DNA from: an uncultured Eudoraea sp. | GTDB lineage: Bacteria; Bacteroidota; Bacteroidia; Flavobacteriales; Flavobacteriaceae | Direction: 5' to 3' | Assembly (NCBI RefSeq): GCF_947490415.1 | Contig: NZ_CANLGX010000001.1 | Span: 620,001-684,000, forward strand | DNA length: 64,000 nt | Shown: positions 1 to 9,416 of the stretch, piece after piece | How the letters are laid out: each line of letters starts with the position of its first letter | Numbering within the stretch: position 1 is the stretch's first letter | The notes under the pieces: generated by a model | What the model was told of the DNA's origin: nothing | Databases searched by the model: none | What the model saw: only the letters and a program-made list of their open reading frames with translations | Program-made: the position numbers and the translations under genes

Positions 1-100
1 CCGGTTTATTGTCCGAAAGTAGTATTTTTCTTATCCAAAGAACTTCTGATTTTCATACAATTAGATTTAATAATTCTTTCAAAAGTTAGGCGGCGTCCTA

Positions 101-934
101 TCAAACTTCTATCTCATGCCCCTGAACAGCAAGTTCTATAGGGAAATCATAGGTATGGGTGCTCATAAACTTTTTAAATATGTTGGATCTGTCTTTATCC
201 GTTTGTGCAGGATCATGATGGAACATTACCAAACGTTTGGCATTGGCTCTCGCAGAGAGTTCCGCGGCAATTTCCATTGAGCAATGCCCCCAACCCACTT
301 TGTCCTCATACTCCTCCGGACTATATTGGGAATCGTGTACGAGTAAATCTGTATTATTGCACAGATCAAATCCGGAGATCCAATTATCTTCCTTAAATAA
401 ATGTGGGTTGCTCAATATGGGTTCATGATCGGGAATATAGGTAACCGATTTGGAGCCAACTTCAATTCTATAACCAACGGTTGGACCGGGATGACAAACA
501 AATTTAGAAGTGATTAAAAACTTCCCAAGCTTAAATGGTTTGTTTGGCAATTCGTGTATGATTAATTTACTGGGGATATCCCTTAGCATCACAGGGAAAA
601 GAGGAGGAGACAAAAATCTGTTCAACCTATCTTTTAAAGTATAGGAACTACCGCCGGGTCCCCAAATATGAATCTCTTTATTAGGATCAAAAAGAGGTTT
701 GAAAAAACCCAAACCCTGAATATGATCCATATGTAAGTGAGTTAGCAGGATATCTATTCGGTCTGAGTTATTATACTTGTCAAAGGCTATATTCAAAATC
801 CCCGTACCTGCATCCAGTATTAGCCTTTCGTTCTCCCCTATGATTTCTATACAGGGGGTATTGCCTCCAAGCTTTCGTGTTTCTTTGGAGGAAGTGGGAT
901 ATGCCCCGCGGGTTCCATGCAATTTAACTTTCAT
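101..934 (-). CDS. MBL-fold metallo-hydrolase
   Basis: Soluble metallo-beta-lactamase-fold hydrolase of about 277 residues. The zinc motif HxHxDH is seen as THLHMDH near residues 65-71, preceded by LILDAGTGI, which is typical of the PhnP/RNase Z-like branch. Further metal ligands fit FVCHPGP, LLVHDSQY and MFHHDP towards the C-terminus. There is no signal peptide. I chose the internal Met at 934 (MKVKLHGTRG) because the fold begins there; the longer frame to 946 only lengthens the overlap with the PAS gene. Its start overlaps the end of that gene, so the two are probably co-transcribed and the PAS protein may sense the signal. The substrate cannot be told from sequence. Confidence 0.85.
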   Translation of the reverse strand: MKVKLHGTRGAYPTSSKETRKLGGNTPCIEIIGENERLILDAGTGILNIAFDKYNNSDRIDILLTHLHMDHIQGLGFFKPLFDPNKEIHIWGPGGSSYTLKDRLNRFLSPPLFPVMLRDIPSKLIIHELPNKPFKLGKFLITSKFVCHPGPTVGYRIEVGSKSVTYIPDHEPILSNPHLFKEDNWISGFDLCNNTDLLVHDSQYSPEEYEDKVGWGHCSMEIAAELSARANAKRLVMFHHDPAQTDKDRSNIFKKFMSTHTYDFPIELAVQGHEIEV

Positions 935-1328
935 AGCTTGAAACATTATCCCAAAAAATAGCTAAAGCTCCTGAAAACTCTTTAGATCTTCCAATGATTG
1001 GGATGGAAGTAACGGAGATTTTAAAGGATTTACCTTCCATGTTTGTAATCCAGAAGGTCTTATGGGCTGGTTCGTGTGAGTTTATGGTTTGTACAAGTGG
1101 CAGGTCAGCCGCTGGAATAGCATTACCTTTTTCGTCATGGGCAGAAAACGCATTACCCCAGTCTCCAACTCTCATTTCCCCTGTATCCTGAAAACGCTTT
1201 CCCAGGATTTTTTCGGCGGGTTCGTTGTAAAAAATAAGGGTCCCTTCAGGGTCTACTATAAAAACAGGGACGGTAAGACAATCTGCCAACTGCCTGCTTA
1301 AAATAATTTCAATTTCATGTGCTGACAT
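924..1328 (-). CDS. Single-domain PAS sensor protein
   Basis: A 134-residue protein that is essentially one PAS domain: it begins with a helix, then VPVFIVDPEGTLIFYNEPAEK, and ends with the PAC-like strand ISVTSIPIIGRSKEFSGALAIFW. There is no kinase, cyclase or DNA-binding output domain, so it must act through a partner. The overlapping downstream MBL hydrolase is the obvious candidate. The ligand (haem, flavin or small molecule) cannot be told. The 390 bases upstream contain its promoter but no motif I recognise with confidence. Confidence 0.75.
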   Translation of the reverse strand: MSAHEIEIILSRQLADCLTVPVFIVDPEGTLIFYNEPAEKILGKRFQDTGEMRVGDWGNAFSAHDEKGNAIPAADLPLVQTINSHEPAHKTFWITNMEGKSFKISVTSIPIIGRSKEFSGALAIFWDNVSSYES

Positions 1329-1672
1329 AGGCAGACAATTTTTACTGGAGAACTCTTTTAAATATATAAAAAATAAATCGGTTTCATTCTATTAAGCCCG
1401 CCAGAATGCGCTGTTATTAATAGCGCCGTTGCTCGGGAGAAAGATCTTATTACAAGATAGTAATTTCTAGTCTTTATCACTAAGTAAAAACCTTAGAAAG
1501 TCTATGGTTACTATGTAAAGTGACTTATTGTTAATTGAATATTTTATAATGGAAACGGGACAAAAGAGAAATGATTGCAGTTAAAATCAGGGTTTAATTC
1601 CCGAACCTAAATTACCATGGGAGTTGATTAAAAATCGAATATTAAAGAGCTTCTTAGAACAGGAATGTATAA
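1329..1672. other. Intergenic region without a recognisable gene
   Basis: No credible coding frame seen. A small inverted repeat GCGCT/AGCGC lies near 1409-1426. The rest is A+T-rich spacer between the PAS gene promoter and the terminator of the next minus-strand gene. Confidence 0.5.
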
Positions 1673-1698
1673 AAGCCCTGGACTATATCCAGGGCTTT
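1673..1698 (-). terminator. Rho-independent terminator
   Basis: Inverted repeat AAGCCCTGG / CCAGGGCTT around a TATA-rich loop, followed on the minus strand by a T-run. It lies directly downstream of the secreted-protein gene ending at 1722. Confidence 0.8.
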
Positions 1699-1721
1699 TT
1701 ACATTTTTTACTCTTCTATTT

Positions 1722-2459
1722 CTAATTAGATCCTGCTACACTCAACTCAGGTAAAAGAGAATGAAATTCCATCCCTTTAAAATTGGTGGCGTCGAGCCAG
1801 TTTTCCCAAAACTCATCCCAGGCATCATCCCCGTACATTTCATTATATTTTTCTACAAAGGCTCTGTCTTTATCCAGGGAAGCCCAATTGTTATGCATCC
1901 ATAGAATTCCCCAATCCCGGCCATCTCCAGCATTGGCCTGATTCGTAAATACATGAAGTCCAATGTCGTAATTCAATTCTTTATAGGCTTTTATAATCGT
2001 CCCAAATAGGTGGCGGGCGTTGTTCCCTTTATTTTCATTAATCTCAAACCAGCGGATTTGCATCACTTTAGCCGACTGCCCTTCCGGTGCATAAGTCATC
2101 CCTTCAGCAAGCTTCCAGTACTCCCATTCTCCCATATCGGAATGTGGTTCTACATTAGCTGTCCAATCTGCAGAATGCGCATCAGACATAGGGGTGTCAT
2201 TATCGGTCCAGGTCATTGGCCCCATTACCCAAACAAGGCTGCCTGCCCTTGGCCCGGAGTCAATTGACCAAACGTTGACCTGCTGAGCGCCCTCGGTATG
2301 GTATTTTTTGTTGTGTGCTTTCAAGCCATCATTAAGTTGTTTGGTATGTCCCGATTTTGGAGTGAGACGGATAGTAGCATACATCACATAAGCAGTATCA
2401 TCCTGAGCACTTAGTTGGCAAGTGATCAATAAAATAAGTAATAAAGTTAATTTTTTCAT
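1722..2459 (-). CDS. Secreted protein of unknown function
   Basis: About 245 residues beginning MKKLTLLLILLITCQLSAQ, a clear signal peptide with likely cleavage before or after SAQ, so exported to periplasm or surface. I start at the Met at 2459; the frame runs on upstream to 2537 but the extra residues would precede the signal peptide. The mature part is rich in Trp (WEYWKLAEG, WFEINENKGNNARHLFG, DEFWENWLD) and resembles a two-repeat alpha+beta barrel of the NIPSNAP/dabb kind, but this is only an impression. It has its own terminator and stands alone. Confidence 0.75.
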   Translation of the reverse strand: MKKLTLLLILLITCQLSAQDDTAYVMYATIRLTPKSGHTKQLNDGLKAHNKKYHTEGAQQVNVWSIDSGPRAGSLVWVMGPMTWTDNDTPMSDAHSADWTANVEPHSDMGEWEYWKLAEGMTYAPEGQSAKVMQIRWFEINENKGNNARHLFGTIIKAYKELNYDIGLHVFTNQANAGDGRDWGILWMHNNWASLDKDRAFVEKYNEMYGDDAWDEFWENWLDATNFKGMEFHSLLPELSVAGSN

Positions 2460-2825
2460 TAGTAATGGTTTTAAATTGATTATTGATCCTAAATGTATAT
2501 ATATTTTAAGGCGATAAATCCATTTAAGGACGAACATGTATATTTAATGTCCGAACAACCCTATTTTTTTAACAAAACAAATGGTGGACTTAGGAAATTT
2601 CGGTTTTGATCTAAGCTTTGCAAGCTAAGCTCCCTTTATCCTTGATTAATAATTTGCTGCCTTAGAAGAAACAAAAAGAATTCCCTGATACTAACTTGCC
2701 ATTTAAATACTTTAAATATGCTATTTGAAAGATTGTTTTAGTGGTCAATGAGATCAAAATAAGACTTCAATCAGTTGCCTACATATAAAAAAATGTCTAT
2801 TATTAACTAATTAAACCAAGGAATA
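2460..2825. other. Divergent promoter region
   Basis: Spacer between two divergent genes. No further coding frame, repeat or RNA structure was recognised. Confidence 0.45.
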
Positions 2826-3011
2826 ATGGATTATAAAAAAACAATTTTACATCTTGTAATTAGCCTGCTATTATCACCAATAATAGTTTACATTGTATTA
2901 ATGACAGCCAAATTAGCCGGGGCCACTTATGAAATGACTCATGGTGAAACATTTATAATTTGGCTACTTATGGCAATTTTGATTAATCTGTCTTTTACTA
3001 AAAAGACATAG
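2826..3011 (+). CDS. Small two-helix membrane protein
   Basis: A 61-residue frame with ATG 6 nt after the purine-rich AAGGAA, giving a protein with two hydrophobic helices (about residues 6-28 and 42-56) separated by a short polar loop containing YEMTHGE. No family recognised. The sound start, plausible ribosome-binding sequence and coherent hydrophobic pattern support a real small inner-membrane protein. Confidence 0.5.
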   Translation: MDYKKTILHLVISLLLSPIIVYIVLMTAKLAGATYEMTHGETFIIWLLMAILINLSFTKKT

Positions 3012-3168
3012 ACCAGAGACCTCGATAGGAGACAATTTGAACAAGGGAATATACCTGTCAATTGCAGGAACAAAAGATAAAATTCTTTTGCCAGCTGCAA
3101 TATGGGCTGTTTAATATGCTTTTTATCCTGGTCTAATTTTTCATTGTTAAGGAAAACCGAAGCTTATC

Positions 3169-3421
3169 CTACCCTTGCTGCTTTTTCATTCCAAATAAAT
3201 CTTCAACCACTCTTTTCCAGAAAATCTTGGTTTAATACTCCTGTGCTATAATCCTCTTTAAATGTCTCAAATAATTCCCCATAAATTTTCTTAGAAATGT
3301 CAATATTAAAAACAGCTGCGGTTGCATAATTCTTCTGTCTTTTAAATCTTATATGTATCTTCGAGACACCAAAAATATAAAGCTTATAACAGCGCTGCCT
3401 CCGACAGAAGATTATACACCT
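3169..3421 (-). pseudogene. Decayed gene fragment, unknown family
   Basis: On the minus strand a frame without any start codon stays open for about 70 codons and reads like real protein (FNIDISKKIYGELF, ETFKEDYSTGVLNQDFLEK). It stops at 3203; shifting one base continues into VVEDLFGMKKQQG and a stop at 3169. The lack of a start and the frameshift suggest a broken remnant. I cannot name the family. Confidence 0.3.
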
Positions 3422-3435
3422 TTAACAAATTTAAT

Positions 3436-5673
3436 ATGGCAATGACAAAGAACATAATATTGCTTTTTTCTCTTATCCTTTTTCATAATTTATCATATGG
3501 TCAAAACCAAAAATGGCAGGGAAAATTTGAACCCATAGATAATATGATCTCACCTCCTAACACCTACAGGACGGCAAGTGGGGCGCCGGGAAGAGATTAT
3601 TGGCAGCAACGTGCCGATTATAAAATAAAGGCGGCTTTAGATGAATCAAATAACACAATCACGGGAGAAGAAACTATTACTTACTATAACAATTCCCCTG
3701 ATGATTTAAGGTATCTATGGATTCAGTTAGAACAGAATGTAAACAAAAAAGGAAATGAAGATTTTGGTTCCTTTTTTAATAATATAAAAGACTCTATAAC
3801 TGCACGCCAGATGCAGTTACTTACCAGAGCTATTGATTTTCCTGCCGGGTATACTATTAAATATATAAAAGATATTAATGGGAATTCCATGAAATCAATG
3901 GTTAATAATACCATGATGAAAGTATTGCTTAAAGAGCCTCTGAAATCAGGCTCATCTTTAAGTTTTTCTATTGCCTGGTCCTACCCTATTACAGACCGAA
4001 GCATGTTTTTTTTATCCAGGGAAGGTTATGAATATTTCCCTGAAGATGATAATACAGTTTACCTTATTGCCCATTGGTTTCCCAGAATGGCAGTTTACAA
4101 CGATACCGAAGGCTGGCAAAATCAACAATTTCAAAGACTTGGGGAATTTGCTCTAGAATTTGGAGATTATAGTGTTGAAATAACTGTCCCCGAAGATCAT
4201 ATAATTGCATCAACAGGTATCTTACTAAATAGTGATGATGTGCTCACCAAGACACAACAAAATAGATTGAAAGAAGCACGTGGGTCTTTTGATAATCCCG
4301 TAATGATTGTCACTAAAGATGAGGCTGAAAATAATGAGCAAACAAAATCCACCAAACTGAAAACCTGGAAATTTAGCGCTACAAACGTTCGCGACTTTGC
4401 TTTTGCTTCATCACGTAAATTCCTTTGGGATGCACAAGCTGTAAAACTGCCTAGTAATACAGTTATGGCGATGTCTTTTTACCCTAAAGAAGGGCTGCCT
4501 GTATGGCAGGAAGAATCTACAAAAGCAATAAAAAATGCACTCGAAGTGTATTCTGATGCTACCTTTGATTATCCTTATCCTGTGGCTATTTCAGTGAACA
4601 CCTCCAATATAGGTATGGAATTCCCCATGATTAGTTTTAATGGCGGAAGACCTAAAAATGGCCGGATCAGTAATGCTGCGAAACAGGGGATGATTGGTAC
4701 AATTGTTCATGAAGTGGGTCATAATTGGTTTCCCATGATTGTGAGTTCAGATGAGCGTAAATGGATGTGGATGGACGAAGGTTTAAACACGTTCCTTCAT
4801 CAAAGAACTATTGCAGAAAGATACCCCGGATTTAGCAGTACAACACCTAAAACCATTGTACCCTTTATGAGTGGTGATAAAAATATTCTGCGCCCTATCA
4901 TGACAACCTCTGATAACGAATTACTAACTCAGTTCGGAAACAACTTTTATATGAAACCTACGGTTGGTCTGCAGATGCTGAGGAACTCAATTGTTGGACG
5001 CGAGCTATTTGACCAGGCGTTTAAGGAATATGCCAATCGATGGAAATACAAACACCCAAATCCGGCAGATTTATTTAGAACGCTGGAAGATGCAAGTGCA
5101 GTAGATCTGGATTGGTTTTTCAGAGGTTGGTTTTTTACAACTGATAATGTTGATATGGAACTCACTGATGTCAAATGGTATAAAGTAAATGAAGAGGAGT
5201 TTACTAATAAGGACCAGAAAAAGACCATTAAATTAAAGATTGAGGGTGAAAACTCCGGTGAAAAAGCAAAAGATTTTTCCAGCGGTCCCGAAGCAATAAC
5301 CATGACCTCAACTCCCGATGCAAGCTATGGCGGATTTTTATCAAGAATGGATGAGCCCGAACTTCGCAAACAACTTTCCGGTAAAAATATTTATGAAATT
5401 AGTATTAAAAATGTTGGTGGCCTGGTTATGCCTGTAACCATAGAATGGATATATACTGATGGCACTAATGAGATTGATACATTGCCTGCAGAAGTTTGGC
5501 GCAGTAACGAATATGAGATTAAAAAGACTTTTATAAAAGAAAAAGAAGTTTCAAAAGTGACTTTAGACCCAAATTTTGAGTTTGCAGATACGGATATGAA
5601 AAATAATTCCTTTCCTAAAGCAGATACTCCTTCAGAATTTGATGAGTTTAAAGCGAAGAAGACTACTAATTAG
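3436..5673 (+). CDS. M1-family zinc aminopeptidase, exported
   Basis: A 745-residue exported metallopeptidase. A signal peptide (TKNIILLFSLILFHNLSYG) is followed by the M1 beta domain and the catalytic domain with HEVGH at about residues 425-429 and the third zinc ligand Glu at about 448 in WMDEG, the spacing HExxH-18-E of M1 enzymes. SNIGMEFP replaces the usual GxMEN substrate loop, as in many Bacteroidota members. Met3 (MTKN) is an alternative start. It probably trims N-terminal residues from periplasmic peptides. It has its own terminator and no operon partner. Confidence 0.92.
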   Translation: MAMTKNIILLFSLILFHNLSYGQNQKWQGKFEPIDNMISPPNTYRTASGAPGRDYWQQRADYKIKAALDESNNTITGEETITYYNNSPDDLRYLWIQLEQNVNKKGNEDFGSFFNNIKDSITARQMQLLTRAIDFPAGYTIKYIKDINGNSMKSMVNNTMMKVLLKEPLKSGSSLSFSIAWSYPITDRSMFFLSREGYEYFPEDDNTVYLIAHWFPRMAVYNDTEGWQNQQFQRLGEFALEFGDYSVEITVPEDHIIASTGILLNSDDVLTKTQQNRLKEARGSFDNPVMIVTKDEAENNEQTKSTKLKTWKFSATNVRDFAFASSRKFLWDAQAVKLPSNTVMAMSFYPKEGLPVWQEESTKAIKNALEVYSDATFDYPYPVAISVNTSNIGMEFPMISFNGGRPKNGRISNAAKQGMIGTIVHEVGHNWFPMIVSSDERKWMWMDEGLNTFLHQRTIAERYPGFSSTTPKTIVPFMSGDKNILRPIMTTSDNELLTQFGNNFYMKPTVGLQMLRNSIVGRELFDQAFKEYANRWKYKHPNPADLFRTLEDASAVDLDWFFRGWFFTTDNVDMELTDVKWYKVNEEEFTNKDQKKTIKLKIEGENSGEKAKDFSSGPEAITMTSTPDASYGGFLSRMDEPELRKQLSGKNIYEISIKNVGGLVMPVTIEWIYTDGTNEIDTLPAEVWRSNEYEIKKTFIKEKEVSKVTLDPNFEFADTDMKNNSFPKADTPSEFDEFKAKKTTN

Positions 5674-5722
5674 AATAAACGTTTATAGAAATAAATAGAC
5701 CCATATACAAGGAGTATAAAGC

Positions 5723-5751
5723 AAAAAGACAGCCAATATGGCTGTCTTTTT
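5723..5751. terminator. Bidirectional terminator
   Basis: Stem AAAAAGACAGCC / GGCTGTCTTTTT with a 5-nt loop. It lies between the 3' ends of the convergent peptidase and YegP genes and has T-runs on both strands. Confidence 0.85.
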
Positions 5752-5789
5752 GCATTCTAATCACATTTAGGTGTGATTAAACAGAATTT

Positions 5790-6119
5790 TTAAGAATTAT
5801 CTGCAACCGTAGCTTTAGGCGCATTTTTTTTAACCGATGCAATCCCGCTAGCCATAGAGGAAGCAGAGGCATACATCTGACTGGCGCCTATAACCTGCCC
5901 ATTAGACGCTTTTAAATTAAAATATGGGCGGCCGTCCTTTGCCTTATTCCTCTCGAACATGGCGTCATTTTGTGAGTTTTTCCTAACGGATTCTATCCCG
6001 TTATCACATGCCGCTTTAGAATTGTAGGCTTCACTGGTGAGAATTACCTGTCCGTTTGATGCTTTAAGATTGAATCTTAGCTTTCCGGCTTTGTCTTTTT
6101 TAATTTCAAATTTTCCCAT
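5790..6119 (-). CDS. YegP-family protein (two DUF1508 repeats)
   Basis: A 109-residue protein built from two copies of the DUF1508 motif: FEIKKDKAGKLRFNLKASNG with QVILTSEAY, then PYFNLKASNGQVIGASQMY. Each repeat is followed by a helix ending ASVKKNA or ESVRKNS. Full length for the YegP family, whose molecular role is unknown. Cytosolic, no signal peptide. Single gene. Confidence 0.9.
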   Translation of the reverse strand: MGKFEIKKDKAGKLRFNLKASNGQVILTSEAYNSKAACDNGIESVRKNSQNDAMFERNKAKDGRPYFNLKASNGQVIGASQMYASASSMASGIASVKKNAPKATVADNS

Positions 6120-6292
6120 TGGTATATTTTTAAATACTGTTCGTAAAATTAAAGAAAAAATTGCATATTCCTTTATTATTTTAATACCTCATACAATTAT
6201 ACCCTCCCTGATTGTGAATAACTTGGCATTAAAAATCGATGCTTTTTTTATTCCAGATTGTTGTCCAAAATAGTGTCCTGAAAAATTAGAAA

Positions 6293-8131
6293 TTAGGCAG
6301 GATTTTTACTGCGAAGCCCATTCACAAAATACATTTTCATTTTGCCCCGGTTCTTTACTGGAATTTCGCCCCTGTACTCACAGTTAAATTCATCTTTTAC
6401 CAGTTCGAAAGTGTATTCGCTGATATTGATCTTCCCTGTTTCGGAATTCGTTTCCATGCGGGAGGCCACATTCACGGTATCTCCCCAGATATCATAGGAA
6501 AACTTTTTACTGCCAACTACCCCGGCTACTACCGGGCCCGTATTGATCCCTATCCGAATATTAAAGGAGAGTTCATCTTCTGTTTTGCCGGACTTCGCAT
6601 CTTCTACGAATTCTAAGATCTCAAAGGCAGCCTTCACCATTTTTATGGCATGATCCTCAATGGGAAAGGGCAATCCACCCGCACACATATAGGAGTCTCC
6701 AATAGTTTTAATTTTTTCCAGGTCGTATTTTTCAATAATGTCGTCAAAGGCGGTAAAATAATCCCCAAGTCTTTTGACCAGTACTTCAGGATTTGTATTT
6801 TCCGAATGCGCAGTGAACGCCTCAAAATCTGTAAACAATACGGTAACAGATTCAAATTTGTTTGCTTTAACCACCCCTGATTCTTTTAATTCTAAGGCAG
6901 TTTCTTCCGGCAAAATATTAAGTAAAAGTCTATCGGATCGGTCCTTTTCTTTTTCGATTATAGCCTTGGTTCTTTTTATATATATATTGCGTCTGAACAA
7001 CCCGGCTGCTATCAGGAAAATAAGAAATAAAGCCGTTCCGGTTGAGATTGTCAGTATCTTTTGTGTACGTTTCTGTTGATTCGCTAAATCCAGTTCTATC
7101 TGTTTTTGAGCAACTTCCATCTCCGCCATTTGCTGAACTGAGGTGATGTTTTGAACACTATCCCTGAAGGCAATATAATTTCGATAATATTTCAGAGCAG
7201 CGGAAGTATAACCGGTTCTTTCATACAACTCCGAAAGCTTTAAGTAGGCACCGCCCATTTCTGCTTTCAGTCCATATTGTTTGGCCAGGTTTAAAGAACG
7301 TAATGAGTAGGTAAATGCAGCATCCCAATCGTTCTTATCGGCATAAATATCAGACATATAGGTAAGGTATGTTGTAATAGGTCTGTAGTATCCTAATTCT
7401 TCAAGGATGGCGATTGCTTCACTGATGTTTTCCTCTGCCCGGGTTTCCTCTCCTTGTTGAGCATAGGCCAGGCCTTTGTTGCCAAGATTGTAAGCCAAAT
7501 AGTCTTTTCTTTGAAGAGCTTTAAAGATGGTTCCCGATTTGTTGAATAAAACAAGGGCAGAATCTGGCTGGGCCCATTCCAAATAAGAATCTCCCAGGTT
7601 TTCTACTGCGACGGCCAAATTAATTCTTGCGTCCAGGTCTTCGAATATTTTAATTGCATTGTTATAGTATTTTTTTACATTCTGTTTATTCCCCATTCCG
7701 GAATAAACTCCAGCTATTGCCGTATACACTCTACCCAGTTCACTTTTTTCTCCACGCTCATTGCTTATGTCAACCGCCTTAAAATAACTTTCAAGGGCCT
7801 TGCTCAGATCGCCCTTTATCTCCAGGGAATTCCCTCTTTGTAGATAACCCTCATAGATAAAATTACTGGAATCCATACGTATGGCCTCTTTTAAAAGTAA
7901 ATCATTGTATTTTAAAGCTTCATCAGGGTTCGGACTTGAAGAAGCAATAGCCCTTAACAATTCCAGATGCTCTGAAGGATCATACTTGCCGGACTCATAA
8001 ATTTTAATAAGACTGTCGGATATTACTTCGCGATTTTGACTTAAACACGGCGTTAGGGCAAGCAGAAGTATCCCAAGCAAATAAATTCCCCTGATAACAA
8101 ACACATATCTCTTTTTAACGTAAGGCTTCAT
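6293..8131 (-). CDS. TPR-containing class III adenylate cyclase
   Basis: A 612-residue membrane receptor-type cyclase. Order: N-terminal hydrophobic segment (about 10-30), a long run of TPR helices (about 45-325), a transmembrane helix (about 355-378, TALFLIFLIAAGLF), a linker with NILPEETALELKESG, then a class III cyclase domain (about 425-600). Metal-binding Asp is in FTDFEAF and GDSYM. Lys in IKTIGDS and Asp in YDIWGD are the purine-specifying residues of ATP-using enzymes, so cAMP rather than cGMP is predicted. The TPR part would face the periplasm. It lies 32 bp after a small secreted-protein gene, so the two may form one unit. Confidence 0.9.
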   Translation of the reverse strand: MKPYVKKRYVFVIRGIYLLGILLLALTPCLSQNREVISDSLIKIYESGKYDPSEHLELLRAIASSSPNPDEALKYNDLLLKEAIRMDSSNFIYEGYLQRGNSLEIKGDLSKALESYFKAVDISNERGEKSELGRVYTAIAGVYSGMGNKQNVKKYYNNAIKIFEDLDARINLAVAVENLGDSYLEWAQPDSALVLFNKSGTIFKALQRKDYLAYNLGNKGLAYAQQGEETRAEENISEAIAILEELGYYRPITTYLTYMSDIYADKNDWDAAFTYSLRSLNLAKQYGLKAEMGGAYLKLSELYERTGYTSAALKYYRNYIAFRDSVQNITSVQQMAEMEVAQKQIELDLANQQKRTQKILTISTGTALFLIFLIAAGLFRRNIYIKRTKAIIEKEKDRSDRLLLNILPEETALELKESGVVKANKFESVTVLFTDFEAFTAHSENTNPEVLVKRLGDYFTAFDDIIEKYDLEKIKTIGDSYMCAGGLPFPIEDHAIKMVKAAFEILEFVEDAKSGKTEDELSFNIRIGINTGPVVAGVVGSKKFSYDIWGDTVNVASRMETNSETGKINISEYTFELVKDEFNCEYRGEIPVKNRGKMKMYFVNGLRSKNPA

Positions 8132-8163
8132 AAGATAAGAATTGGGTTTATCAACAACCGTTT

Positions 8164-8616
8164 CTATTCTCCGATTTGGATTTTTGGATCAATGGTATAC
8201 ATCCGGCTATTGGAACCTGCACTAAATTGAATTTGATATTTGTAAGGGGCCTTGCCGCCGCGTATTACAGTAGCCTGAACAAGCTTATCCCCTTTTATGG
8301 TATCTGAAGTAAAAATTCTTGGGCCACTGATATATTTAATAGCGGTAATCTTAACCGGGATATTGGGCTCTGTGGATGATACCCCTTTCCATACAATATT
8401 ATCCCCTACCTGAGCTAAAATAGTAAAGGTCTCAGGAGAACTGTTATTTAATACCGTTGTATTCTTGCCCGCCTTAAAGAAGCAGGCCTTTCCCGGGTTT
8501 GGATTCTTTGTGTCTACATTAAGGGTAATTTCATGTGCCGCCTGTGCATTCAAACCATCTGCAGCCAAAACCATGGCCAAAATAAAGACAAGCCTGCTAA
8601 TTTTATTCCGTTTCAT
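8164..8616 (-). CDS. Small secreted protein, paralogue A
   Basis: A 150-residue exported protein (signal peptide ending LNAQA). It resembles the next upstream gene over its whole length: ITLNVDTKN versus ILTVDAA, ACFFKAG versus ACFFNVA, FTILAQVGDNIVWKGV versus FTILVKPDDYVEWEGV, and a C-terminal IDPKIQI versus FDPKIKV. It precedes the TPR adenylate cyclase by 32 bp and could supply or bind a periplasmic ligand for it; that is inference from position. No named family. Confidence 0.75.
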   Translation of the reverse strand: MKRNKISRLVFILAMVLAADGLNAQAAHEITLNVDTKNPNPGKACFFKAGKNTTVLNNSSPETFTILAQVGDNIVWKGVSSTEPNIPVKITAIKYISGPRIFTSDTIKGDKLVQATVIRGGKAPYKYQIQFSAGSNSRMYTIDPKIQIGE

Positions 8617-8733
8617 TTACTTTGATTATAACTCTCAAACAAAAAAAGAGGTTATTCAATACTTATCCTATTTATTTAAAGAGATTATACCAGAAATATA
8701 CTATATATATCTAAAATTACCTCTATTCCCAAA

Positions 8734-8765
8734 AACGAAAACCCGGGTTAACCCGGGTTTTCGTT
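8734..8765. terminator. Perfect 32-bp palindrome, likely terminator
   Basis: The half AACGAAAACCCGGGTT is followed at once by its exact reverse complement with no spacer. It lies between the two paralogous secreted-protein genes, downstream of the one starting at 9308. It may act as a terminator or partial processing barrier; a zero-length loop is unusual. Confidence 0.6.
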
Positions 8766-8816
8766 AGTTGAAAAGTATTCACTTTTAGCCCTCAATGGCT
8801 AACTTAATTCTCTGTC

Positions 8817-9308
8817 TTATTCTTTTACAACTTTAATTTTTGGGTCAAATTGATACGTTTCCCCAGCTACCGTAAACTCAATGGCATAACTGTATTCCAT
8901 GCCCCTAGCGTTACCATTAACTTTTTGTTTCACTTTCTTTTTTGATCCATTTTCATTCCTACCTTGCCCTCTATTCGTGTTAAATATATTTTGGCTATTG
9001 CCCACCGCTCTAAATTCTATCATCTCAATATCTACCTCTTCCCCTGAAGTAGTAACCCCTTCCCATTCCACATAATCATCGGGTTTAACAAGTATGGTAA
9101 AATCTTTTGCTGGTTCACTAACCTCAACAATTGTAACATTTCCATCAGCAACATTAAAAAAACATGCAGCAGCAGGGTCTTCCTGAGTCAATTCTGCAGC
9201 ATCTACCGTTAATATAATTATGTGATTAGCGCCCTGGCCATAGAGGTTAGTGCCAAAACAAATTAATAAAAGGGCTATTCCTGCTAAATTTCTGTTGAAT
9301 AGTTTCAT
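8817..9308 (-). CDS. Small secreted protein, paralogue B
   Basis: A 163-residue exported protein, signal peptide MKLFNRNLAGIALLLICFGT ending near LYGQG. Paralogue of the 8164-8616 protein with a longer polar insert rich in Asn, Gly and Lys (GRNENGSKKKVKQK). Both are mainly beta-strand and share the Cys in ACFF. Function unknown. Upstream lies a perfect -7 box and a palindrome that could be an operator. Confidence 0.75.
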   Translation of the reverse strand: MKLFNRNLAGIALLLICFGTNLYGQGANHIIILTVDAAELTQEDPAAACFFNVADGNVTIVEVSEPAKDFTILVKPDDYVEWEGVTTSGEEVDIEMIEFRAVGNSQNIFNTNRGQGRNENGSKKKVKQKVNGNARGMEYSYAIEFTVAGETYQFDPKIKVVKE

Positions 9309-9389
9309 GATTGGTTTTTTTGTTAATTAGTTATCTTATCCTATTGTATTTGGATCTCATTTTTCTATCGTCAAGGTAAGTAATAATTT

Positions 9390-9416
9390 CAAATATAAAA
9401 GTAGGTTTTTACCTAC
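9390..9416 (-). promoter_or_regulatory. Promoter with overlapping palindrome
   Basis: On the minus strand TATATTTG (9397 to 9390) matches the Bacteroidota -7 box. The palindrome GTAGGT-N4-ACCTAC (9401-9416) abuts it upstream, a position where a bound repressor would block the -33 region. Confidence 0.5.
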
